Positions 25,173 to 31,291 of a DNA stretch of 31,291 nucleotides are shown piece after piece. Each line of letters opens with the position of its first letter. Within the stretch, counting starts at the first letter, position 1. A model generated the notes under the pieces. That model was not told the origin of the DNA, did no database searches, and saw only the letters and a list, made by a program, of their open reading frames with translations. The stretch lies in NCBI GenBank assembly GCA_016188575.1, contig JACPHN010000129.1, forward strand, positions 1 through 31,291, in the 5' to 3' direction. Source of the DNA: Candidatus Schekmanbacteria bacterium (lineage in GTDB: Bacteria; CSSED10-310; JACPHN01). Made by a program: the position numbers and the translations under genes.

Positions 25173-26816
25173 CTACCGCCCCGCGTCTGAGAGCAGGCGC
25201 TCCAGAGTCGAGGCAACCGCTTGAAGCTCTTCCCGCGTGTACCCTGGGCCGCCGGCCGCCCCGTACTGGTCGGCGAACTGTTGATTGGTGAGCTGAGCGA
25301 GATCGTCACGCCATGCCGTCAATTGCCGCTCGAGCTGCTCCTGGAGCCGTTCTTCGGTTGGCCGCGAGAGCCCCTCGGCAGGGCGATCCTGGTTGACCTT
25401 TTCCTCCGGTTCTTCACTTTCCTCCTGACCGGTCCTCAGCCGCATGTTATCCATGACGAACTGGAGCGTGCGGTCTGACATTCGTCGCGTGCCCAGAATG
25501 CTGTCGAATTGTCCTGAGAAAAGCTCGGCGCCGGCGTGCTGCAGGAGCGCATTGTTGCGGAAATTCTCGTTTCCCGCGGCATACAGATCGCCGACGGCGT
25601 CAAAGCAGTTGACCTTGAGGGCATCGAGGCTGCCGCCATGCGGAAGCGTGTTGAGGGGTGAGCCAGCCGGGGGGTCGAAGCTCGCCACGCTGTTCATGAG
25701 CTTGCCGATCCCGTTGTATTCCGCGGTCGTGAGCTCCGCAGGCGGCACCTCGCGGCGGCGGAGCAGGTAGTTCTTGGCCTCCAGCGAGTTGGCGAACAGG
25801 GACGTCACGTTTGGCTCGAACGAGGCGGCGTCCTTGACAAAGCCATCCAACGTGCCTTTAGCCTGCATTGTGTCGAGATGAGCGATCTGGTTTGTCGGTG
25901 GCGTCGAAGCCAGCACCTCTGCTTCCATGGCCTTGATTGATGCCGAAAGTGCGGTCTGCGGTTGCACCCCCGCCGCTCCAAGCGTGGCCACCATGACGTT
26001 TTTCATGCCCAGACCGACGCCGTCGTTGGGCAGGCCGGCGAACAGAATTCCAAGCTGAGGATTGACGACGCCTGTCGGCGCTCCGGGGTGCGCCACCCGC
26101 TCATCCGGCGACCCGACCCACTCGTTGACCAACCCCGCGACGTTGTCGGTGCCGTAGTGACCGCTCTGCACGAGCGTGTAGAGCGATTTTTGCACGGCGC
26201 CGAACTGCTCGTTTATTGAATCGATGGGTTCGTTGTTCTGGGTGGCAGGTTGCAAAGCCTTGTTCATGAGCAAGGCAGTGTTCTTCTGGCCCAGCGTGTC
26301 GACAAACGTGGCGAGCTCGGTGGGCTTGGTCTGGAATGTGGATAGCGCGCTCGTGAACGACTTTGCCGCGCTGATAACCGCGTCGGCGGCGCCTCCTGCC
26401 AGACCGCTCAGAAGCTGCGACGCTGCCTCCAGCGGCGAGGTCAGCCAGCTCGCGAGCTTCGGCGCTTCGGCGGCAACGGCTTCCGCCAGACTCGCCACCA
26501 ACCCTTCCGCGCCTGCGCCCTCGACCGCGGGGAGCTCTGCCGCGGGACCACTGGCCTCAGACTCGGCCGCCTCCGCCAGCACCGCCAGGCCGATCAACGC
26601 CGCCGGGCTCAGGCTCCCGGTGATGTGCATGGGGTCTGGATCGGCAAAATCCTCAGCGGCGTCAGCTCCCGCCTGGTCGGCCGGCGCTGCCTCGGGCCCT
26701 GCAGCTCCCACCTTGGACGTCTCTGGGCTGACAGCGCCGGCCTCGGCTTCCAGAAGTGACGGCGGCAGGAGTGCCTGCGGGGTGAAAGAACCCGTCTTGG
26801 AGATCTGGTCGACCAT
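25173..26816 (-). CDS. Unknown 547-residue Ala-rich protein, possible type III secretion substrate
   Basis: Not recognised. Seen: a short motif near the N-terminus, TGSFTPQALLPP (8-19), echoed by TGSLSPAALIGL at about residues 66-77. An Ala/Glu-rich hydrophobic region runs to about 160, then a longer helical domain of mixed composition (about 165-460), a charged Glu/Arg-rich stretch (about 465-505) and a helical end. There is no standard Sec signal peptide. GGGAGG lies 7-8 nt before ATG 26816. It is convergent with the FliK-like gene, 86 nt apart. The Ala-rich, largely helical N-terminal half would suit a secreted or surface structural protein; this is inference from composition only. Confidence 0.65.
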   Translation of the reverse strand: MVDQISKTGSFTPQALLPPSLLEAEAGAVSPETSKVGAAGPEAAPADQAGADAAEDFADPDPMHITGSLSPAALIGLAVLAEAAESEASGPAAELPAVEGAGAEGLVASLAEAVAAEAPKLASWLTSPLEAASQLLSGLAGGAADAVISAAKSFTSALSTFQTKPTELATFVDTLGQKNTALLMNKALQPATQNNEPIDSINEQFGAVQKSLYTLVQSGHYGTDNVAGLVNEWVGSPDERVAHPGAPTGVVNPQLGILFAGLPNDGVGLGMKNVMVATLGAAGVQPQTALSASIKAMEAEVLASTPPTNQIAHLDTMQAKGTLDGFVKDAASFEPNVTSLFANSLEAKNYLLRRREVPPAELTTAEYNGIGKLMNSVASFDPPAGSPLNTLPHGGSLDALKVNCFDAVGDLYAAGNENFRNNALLQHAGAELFSGQFDSILGTRRMSDRTLQFVMDNMRLRTGQEESEEPEEKVNQDRPAEGLSRPTEERLQEQLERQLTAWRDDLAQLTNQQFADQYGAAGGPGYTREELQAVASTLERLLSDAGR

Positions 26817-26836
26817 GTAGTTGCCTCCCTATGAAA

Positions 26837-26853
26837 GAAGGCCCGCGGCCTTC
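26837..26853 (-). repeat. Hairpin in the leader of the 547-residue protein gene
   Basis: GAAGGCC and GGCCTTC form a perfect 7-bp stem with a 3-nt loop, 21-37 nt before the ATG and just above the Shine-Dalgarno. It may affect mRNA stability or ribosome access. Confidence 0.4.
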
Positions 26854-26999
26854 GGGAAATTGGACTTCCGTTCCCAATGTGGCTATACAGCCTAAAGAAT
26901 TATCGCGAACAGTTCCCCCTCGGTTTCGTCTGCTCGTGCGCGTCCTCGGACCCACGCGGCAACACCGCAAGGGAACCTATCTTGGCAAGGTGGAGTCGC

Positions 27000-27443
27000 A
27001 TGAAGAACGTCGCACGCGCGATTGCATGGCTGCTCTTCTTGAGTATTCCTTCGTCGCTACCGCAAGCGCAAGCCGGGCAGTGGGTGGGGTTGTGCGCGCC
27101 GGTGGCTGAAGCACCGAGCGTCGGCAAGACCACCGTGTCCAGCTCGGAGTACGCGAATCCGAATCGGGTCGTTATCGGCTGGATGGTCATCGGCGCGCAT
27201 CCCGAGGAAAAGATCACGGGAGCGTTCACGGCCGTCCAGGTGATGGTGGCGGGTGAAAAGCCCCTCGCGAACTATGTCATCGATACCGTGCCTTACGTCG
27301 TCCCGGAGAACGCCGAGGGCCAGACGGTCTGGGGAAACTTCTCGCTGTCGCGGCCGAACAACGGGTGGCCGATCGGAGACTACCGTCTCGATCTGGCGAT
27401 GCGCGGTGAAGCCGTGGCGTCTTGCTCCTTCTCCATCCACTAG
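27000..27443 (+). CDS. Small exported protein of unknown function
   Basis: 147 residues with a clear Sec signal peptide: MKNVARAIAWLLFLSIPSSL, then cleavage expected after AQA near residue 25. The mature part is beta-rich with evenly spaced aromatic residues and a terminal strand pattern WPIGDYRLDLAMRGEAVASC, like a small Ig-type sandwich. Two cysteines, early (GLCAPV) and near the end (ASCSFSI), could form a disulphide. ATG 27000 is chosen because it starts the signal peptide and has GGTGGAG upstream; the frame is open further upstream without a start-like context. Followed after 88 nt by a short-chain dehydrogenase gene. Function not recognised. Confidence 0.75.
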   Translation: MKNVARAIAWLLFLSIPSSLPQAQAGQWVGLCAPVAEAPSVGKTTVSSSEYANPNRVVIGWMVIGAHPEEKITGAFTAVQVMVAGEKPLANYVIDTVPYVVPENAEGQTVWGNFSLSRPNNGWPIGDYRLDLAMRGEAVASCSFSIH

Positions 27444-27531
27444 ACACCGGCGAGCCCAACGCTCGAAGGTCGGCTGTGCCGGGCGCTTGGGTGGCGCTCG
27501 ACTGCGTCGGAAAACGATAGGAGCCCCCGGA

Positions 27532-28368
27532 ATGCGAGATCTTCGTGATGCTACCGTGTTGATCACAGGCGCGTCCCGTGGTCTGGGCGTGGACATGGCG
27601 CGGGCGTTTTGCGAGGCGGGCTGCAAGATTGCGCTTGCGGCGCGCTCCCAGACGGAGCTTGCGGCCGTGGCGGAAACGCTCGGCGGCGGCATCGTTTCGC
27701 GACGCGTCCTTGCCGTGCCCGCAGACGTCGGCGACGAGGCGGCGCGAGAGGCGTTGGTACGCGCCGTAGAGGCGCGGCTCGGCAGCATCGACATTCTCGT
27801 CAATAATGCCGGGATCGAGTGCGTGTGTGATTTTGAGGAGATGCCGGCGGAGGTCATCGAACAGATCATCCGCGTCAACGTCACCGGGCTCGTATTGCTC
27901 ACCCGCCTCGTCGTCCCCGGCATGATCCAGCGGCGCCGTGGCCACATCTTGAACATCGCATCCGTGGCGGGGCTGATGGCGGTGCCACACAACGCGGTGT
28001 ACTCGGCGAGCAAGCATGCGGTCGTGGGCTTGAGCCGGTCCTTGCGCATCGAGCTCGCCGATCATGGCATCGGGGTCTCGGCGTTGTGTCCCGGCTTCGT
28101 CGAGGGAGGCATGTTTTTGCGGTGGGGGAGAAGACCTCCGGCATTCGCCGGGCTGGTTTCCGCGGCGGCGGTGGCGCACGCGGCGGTTGATTGCGTGCGG
28201 AGAAACCGTGGAGAAGTTGTGGTCAACCCTGGGCTCGGGAAGATCGCTGACTGGTTTCAGGCGATGGCCCCCGATTTCAGCGCGCGGATGCTGGGCTGGA
28301 CCGGCGTCGTCGATTTTCTTCGCGAGCAGGCGAGGCGGAACGCGCGCGGCGGCGACAGCGCCGAATAG
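27532..28368 (+). CDS. Short-chain dehydrogenase/reductase
   Basis: 278 residues. Seen: cofactor-binding TGASRGLG (12-19), NNAG (91-94), and catalytic Ser144, Tyr157 and Lys161 in IASVAGL and YSASK. Arg38 in AARSQ hints at NADP(H) preference. The C-terminal segment is membrane-interacting in style (DWFQAMAPDFSARMLGW), as in acyl- or retinol-type members of the classical SDR group. AGGAG lies 8 nt before ATG 27532. Substrate unknown. It follows the small exported protein gene on the same strand and ends just before degraded intron sequence. Confidence 0.9.
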   Translation: MRDLRDATVLITGASRGLGVDMARAFCEAGCKIALAARSQTELAAVAETLGGGIVSRRVLAVPADVGDEAAREALVRAVEARLGSIDILVNNAGIECVCDFEEMPAEVIEQIIRVNVTGLVLLTRLVVPGMIQRRRGHILNIASVAGLMAVPHNAVYSASKHAVVGLSRSLRIELADHGIGVSALCPGFVEGGMFLRWGRRPPAFAGLVSAAAVAHAAVDCVRRNRGEVVVNPGLGKIADWFQAMAPDFSARMLGWTGVVDFLREQARRNARGGDSAE

Positions 28369-28459
28369 CGACCTGGATTCACCGCCGGTTCGACGCCGAC
28401 GTCGGCGCCACAGCGCCGCTTGCGGGGGGAGATGAGGCGTGGGTCTTCGTGATGCGCTT

Positions 28460-29009
28460 TCCGCGCAGCTTGTAGTCGAACCGACGGTGGCTGCGACCAG
28501 GCAATGCCGGTCCACGGGGAGAGGAGGTAAGGCAGTGCCTTCTTGAAACGTGGTGCGTCGTCCAGCGGGTGCGAAACCCGCGCGACCAAAAAAGCTGAGC
28601 CCGGCAGGTCGCCATCTGGCTCGGCGCTGTCGGCGGCAACGACGGGGGCGATGCGTGAGCAGGCGAGCATGCGGGCCGCGGGGTAAGCCCCGAAAAGGTT
28701 GATATCCCGGACTGTCCAAACCTCCACCGGGCCGAAGACAGTAGCGGATCCACCCAGCAGCGGGCGAAAGGGGTGGGACGCAGCCGGCGGGGTCCTGGGC
28801 CGCGGCACGTATGAAGAGAACGATCCGGTAACCTGGGAGGTCCCCGCTCTTCCGCGACATCACTAGCGGGCAATGGAGACCCGGTTACCAATCTCCTGCG
28901 GCCGCTCGGTAAGGAGCTCGCCCGGCGGCCGCTGCGGACGCAAACGCGGGGGAAAGGCCCCGCGTCCGTCGACTTTCTCGGCTTCACGATCCTGGTCCGG
29001 ATCTGGTGA
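28460..29009 (+). mobile_element. Degraded group II intron
   Basis: From about 28500 to 28905 the DNA reads as the 5' ribozyme portion of a bacterial group II intron. Landmarks that I recognise are GTGCGAAACCCGCGCGACC, GCGTGAGCAGGCGAGC, GAAGACAGTAGCGGAT, GGACGCAGCCGGCGGGGTCC and AACCTGGGAGGTCCCC. The intron-encoded protein gene should follow but is almost wholly deleted, leaving a short scrap. No domain V (AGCC...GTTC hairpin) could be found afterwards, so the element cannot splice or move. Boundaries are approximate, especially the 5' end. The recognition is from memory of related introns, not an alignment. Confidence 0.7.
28935..29009 (+). pseudogene. ltrA: Remnant of the group II intron reverse transcriptase/maturase
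   Basis: One open stretch ends RGKGPASVDFLGFTI before a stop at 29007. The VDFLGFT block matches the conserved FDFLGFTH motif near the end of the reverse transcriptase domain of LtrA-type proteins. The preceding several hundred residues and everything after are missing. Confidence 0.6.
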
Positions 29010-29152
29010 GGGGCCTGGTGGAGTAATCCACCGGGCCTGCTGTGCATTCAGGCTGGCCAAGGGAGGGGCGCGAGCCATTGCGGCCCCTGCTCGGTCCTGC
29101 CGCCGGTCTCGGCAGGGCCGAGAGTCGGCACCACGGGGCCGGATCGCCAGGG

Positions 29153-29599
29153 TCAGGCGACGGCGATTCCGATCTGCCTTGACCTGGACTCGGAGACCTT
29201 GGCGAGCTGGATCTCGAGAACGCCGTCGCGAAGTCTTGCGGTGACCTGAGAGGGGTCGGCGGAATCAGGGAGCGCAAAGGAACGGCTGAACGCGCCGTAG
29301 AGGCGTTCGGCGAGGTGGTAGGACTCAGGGGGGGCCGCCACGGCTTGCTTTTTCTCGCCGGCGATGGTGACGGTTCGCTTTTCGACGCTGAGGTGGACAT
29401 CCTCGCGAGCGACGCCGGGGATCTCGACGAGAATGACGAATCCTTCGGGGGTTTCGTAGGCTTCGGTGCGCAGCTCGCCGGTGGCGGCGGTGGGGAGAGC
29501 GTGAGGGAGTCGCGCGTGGGGATCGTCGAAGAGGCGGCGCACGGCGTGCTGAAAGGAAGCGAGCTCGTGGAACGGATCGAAGCGGGCGATGGTTCGCAT
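29153..29599 (-). CDS. hsp20: Small heat shock protein, Hsp20/alpha-crystallin family
   Basis: 148 residues. Holdase chaperone that binds unfolding proteins in the cytoplasm. Seen: a short N-terminal arm (1-40), the alpha-crystallin domain (about 42-135) with EAYETPEGFVILVEIPGV, DVHLSVEKRTVTIAGEKK and SRSFALPDSADPSQVTARLRDGVLEIQL, which contains the hallmark D-G-V-L-E/x-I. A C-terminal I-G-I (143-145) serves as the I-x-I oligomerisation motif. ATG 29599 starts at the usual MRTI-type N-terminus with GGAGA upstream; the longer frame runs into the promoter. Single gene with its own consensus promoter. Confidence 0.95.
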   Translation of the reverse strand: MRTIARFDPFHELASFQHAVRRLFDDPHARLPHALPTAATGELRTEAYETPEGFVILVEIPGVAREDVHLSVEKRTVTIAGEKKQAVAAPPESYHLAERLYGAFSRSFALPDSADPSQVTARLRDGVLEIQLAKVSESRSRQIGIAVA

Positions 29600-29656
29600 T
29601 GAGATTCTCCGTGTCAAACAAGTTGATGGACGGCATATCATATTGCGTCCTGTCAA

Positions 29657-29685
29657 AAGATAAAACATGACTTCATAGTTGTCAA
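29657..29685 (-). promoter_or_regulatory. Consensus promoter of hsp20
   Basis: On the minus strand, TTGACA (29680-29685), 17 nt, TATCTT (29657-29662), about 58 nt before the ATG. Two more TTGACA copies lie downstream in the leader (29651-29656 and 29612-29617). No CIRCE inverted repeat was seen. Confidence 0.65.
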
Positions 29686-30006
29686 GTTCTCTCGGTCGCG
29701 GACGCGCATGTGACCCGCGAGAGCAGGTGGTAACCGCTCGTCCCCTTTGTCAGACGGTCCGAACCCACGAGTTGCGCTCGCCTGGCACGCACCGCCAAAG
29801 GCGACAGCTTGCAGCTCTCCCACGGCCACTGGCCCGTTCGGGCCACGGCGCTCGCGCGGTCGCATGCCAACGTCGGCTTGCAAACACGCGGGACCGCATC
29901 GTTGCGGGTGATCACGCGCGGCAGCGGCGCTCGTCGCAACACACCGCAGCACGATGCCCTGCAGCTAGAGGGGGAAAAGGAAGGGCAACGGCACGCCGTT
30001 GGCCCG
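29686..30006. other. Intergenic region without recognised features
   Basis: About 320 nt between the hsp20 promoter and the bTHX terminator. Short GC-rich dyads occur (around 29820-29855) but no gene, RNA or repeat could be supported. Confidence 0.4.
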
Positions 30007-30039
30007 AAAAAAGGGCGCTGCCGAATCAGCCAGCGCCCT
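30007..30039 (-). terminator. Intrinsic terminator of the bTHX gene
   Basis: On the minus strand AGGGCGCTG (with 30031-30039) pairs with CAGCGCCCT (30012-30020) around a 10-nt loop and is followed by six T residues (30007-30012). It lies 6 nt after the bTHX stop codon. Confidence 0.85.
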
Positions 30040-30044
30040 GCATG

Positions 30045-30152
30045 CTACTTTCGCTTTGCCGGGGCCGCCACGGTCTTCTTGCGCAGTCGCGCCCTTCCGA
30101 ACGTGCCGCGAAAGATCTTGCCCCGTCGCGTTCGCTGATCGCCTTTTCCCAT
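30045..30152 (-). CDS. thx: 30S ribosomal protein bTHX
   Basis: A 35-residue, very basic protein: MGKGDQRTRRGKIFRGTFGR followed by a Lys/Arg/Ala-rich tail. The MGKGDxRTRRGKIxRGTFG pattern is the signature of bTHX (Thx/S31), a peptide in the head of the 30S subunit found in Thermus and scattered other bacteria. AGGAG lies 7 nt before this ATG; another ATG one codon upstream (30155) is closer to it but would break the usual MGKGD start. A strong terminator follows directly, so it is a complete single-gene unit. It falls below common gene-length cut-offs and is easily missed. Confidence 0.9.
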   Translation of the reverse strand: MGKGDQRTRRGKIFRGTFGRARLRKKTVAAPAKRK

Positions 30153-30260
30153 CATCTTTCTCCTGAAGCGCCTCGCAGGTTGCCGCCGGTATTCTCGGGC
30201 GCGAGGCAGCCGTGTCGTATTTCCGGCGTCAGGGCAGGGTACTCGCCGGAGTCTCGTCCG

Positions 30261-30728
30261 TCAACTGCGGTCTCGCCTGAATCCACCGCCAGTTCGCCGT
30301 CGACCCGATAACGCCCGCCTCCGTCCCTCCCCTCGCTTGCGCGGAGAGGCGAGGGGGCCATTTTCGCTCGGCGCGTCGGCCCGTCGCAGCGCACTGGCTG
30401 CGATCGCGCTGACGCCGGGGTAGGGTGGCAGCTCGATGCGCAGCTCTCGCAAGCGCCCGATGCAGTGGTTGACGAGGACGACGAGGCTTCCTTCCTCACG
30501 TGCCACGCCTTCCTGCAGCCAGGCCTCGACCTCGTTACGGCGCGTCTTGGTCGCTCGCTCCATGCTGAGGAAGTCTCGCACCTCGGCGACGACGCGGCTC
30601 TTCTGGAAGCGCTCGAGGTTGCGGATCTCGGCGAGCTCCTTGGGCAGGCCGAGCTCCTCGGTGAGTCGGATCTGCAACTGGCGTGGCAGTTGCGCGGGTC
30701 GAAACTGGGAATGACCGAGGTAGGCCAT
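30261..30728 (-). pseudogene. tnpA: Tn3-family transposase fragment (DUF4158-like)
   Basis: An open frame of 155 codons. Residues about 12-120 (LPRQLQIRLTEELGLP..., RNEVEAWLQEGVAREEGSLVVL, LRELRIELPPYPGVSAI) resemble the latter part of the DUF4158 domain found at the N-terminus of Tn3-type transposases. There, an AWL...A.E...VLL...L...R..LPG pattern leads on to the DDE domain. Both the beginning of the domain and all of the catalytic part are missing; the last 40 residues are Arg/Gly-rich read-through. A relic of an insertion, with moderate confidence in the family. Confidence 0.5.
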
Positions 30729-30940
30729 CCCCTTGAGGTAGAGAGCGAGCAGATAACGCCGTCACGGAGAGTTTTCGGCAGCCAGGAGCTCCCGTTCCTT
30801 GCTCTCGAGAGTGGCGACGCTGGAGGTCGCGCTGTGGCCGGCGCCGGAAGTGCCGGGCGGTTCCTCCGTCGCCGCCTTTTAGCTGCTCGTTGCCGCCGTT
30901 GCTCTCGGCATGAACCGCTCGCACCGCGGCCCGGCGGCCA

Positions 30941-31177
30941 TCACGCAATCTGGTGGCCGCCACTGACGTTGATCGCCTGGCCGGTCACGAAGTCGGACAG
31001 TGTGCACGAAAAGAACAGCACGACTGCGACGACATCCTCCGTAGTCGCGGGGCGTCCAAAGGGTAGAGAAGCGATCATCCGCTGTCGCTGCGCCTGCGGA
31101 ATTCCGAGCCCATCCGCCTGCTCCTCGCGCGCCTGCGAGCGTACGTGGTTGGAGAGGTGGAAGTCCTCTTCGGGCAT
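30941..31177 (-). pseudogene. C-terminal fragment of a short-chain dehydrogenase
   Basis: The last 45 residues (SLPFGRPATTEDVVAVVLFF..., SDFVTGQAINVSGG) are the typical C-terminal end of a classical SDR, where x-F/L-GR-x-A-x-x-EDV and TGQ-x-I-x-V-x-GG occur. The frame opens at 31177, and the remaining 114 nt of the window upstream do not show the YxxxK active site in the same frame. Either a frameshift or loss of the N-terminal part has occurred, or the rest lies beyond the edge in another frame. It is unrelated in position to the intact dehydrogenase at 27532. Confidence 0.65.
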
Positions 31178-31291
31178 GCGCTCTCCGGCCCGTAACCAAA
31201 TGTGACTGCGTCGCCGCGAGGCGGGGTGGGAAGCAACAGGAGGTGAACGACCAGTCCGTAGGATGACAAGCTCGATTCGGCCTGACGAAAC

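Overview
The window is high-GC bacterial DNA. It has strong Shine-Dalgarno sites, frequent GTG starts, two candidate sigma-54 promoters, a Thr/Pro-rich linker in a very large exported protein, and a FliK/YscP-like gene. Together these suggest an environmental deltaproteobacterial or myxococcal-type lineage (or Binatota-like). The sequence alone does not fix the phylum. Broken defence genes on the left and intron, transposase and dehydrogenase fragments on the right indicate accessory DNA at both ends.

Left block (65-7960, all minus strand): a BREX/Pgl-related defence operon. In order of transcription it encodes a DUF499 (BrxC/PglY-like) AAA+ ATPase, a stand-alone PglZ-domain protein, an MntA-HepT type toxin-antitoxin pair, a DUF1156 adenine-specific DNA methylase and an OLD-like ATPase. 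The first four genes overlap or nearly touch and look intact. The last two are each frameshifted and shortened. A sigma-70-like promoter with an adjacent perfect dyad precedes the operon.

Second block (8277-15211, minus strand): an M24 Xaa-Pro aminopeptidase, a membrane protein with repeated winged-helix/wing motifs, and two half-ABC exporters that form a heterodimer with one degenerate ATPase site. The exporter pair is preceded by a consensus promoter, a 16-codon leader ORF with its own Shine-Dalgarno, and a strong intrinsic terminator. The leader stop codon lies in a segment able to pair with the terminator's 5' arm. This is the layout expected of ribosome-controlled transcription attenuation, as known for bmrBCD of Bacillus subtilis, and I regard it as the most interesting element here. 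A small ribbon-helix-helix protein is encoded divergently.

Third block (15979-26816): two unrecognised proteins behind sigma-54-like promoters, a nitrilase-family amidase, a SAM methyltransferase, a 1513-residue exported BNR/fibronectin-III protein, a protein with a FliK/YscP-like C-terminal domain, and a 547-residue unrecognised Ala-rich protein. The FliK-like domain and the composition of the unknown proteins suggest, but do not prove, a dispersed type III secretion-related set.

Right block (27000-31291): a small exported protein, a short-chain dehydrogenase, a degraded group II intron with a scrap of its reverse transcriptase, an Hsp20 chaperone with a consensus promoter, the tiny ribosomal protein bTHX with its terminator, a Tn3-type transposase fragment and the C-terminal end of another short-chain dehydrogenase. 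No rRNA, tRNA or CRISPR array was seen.
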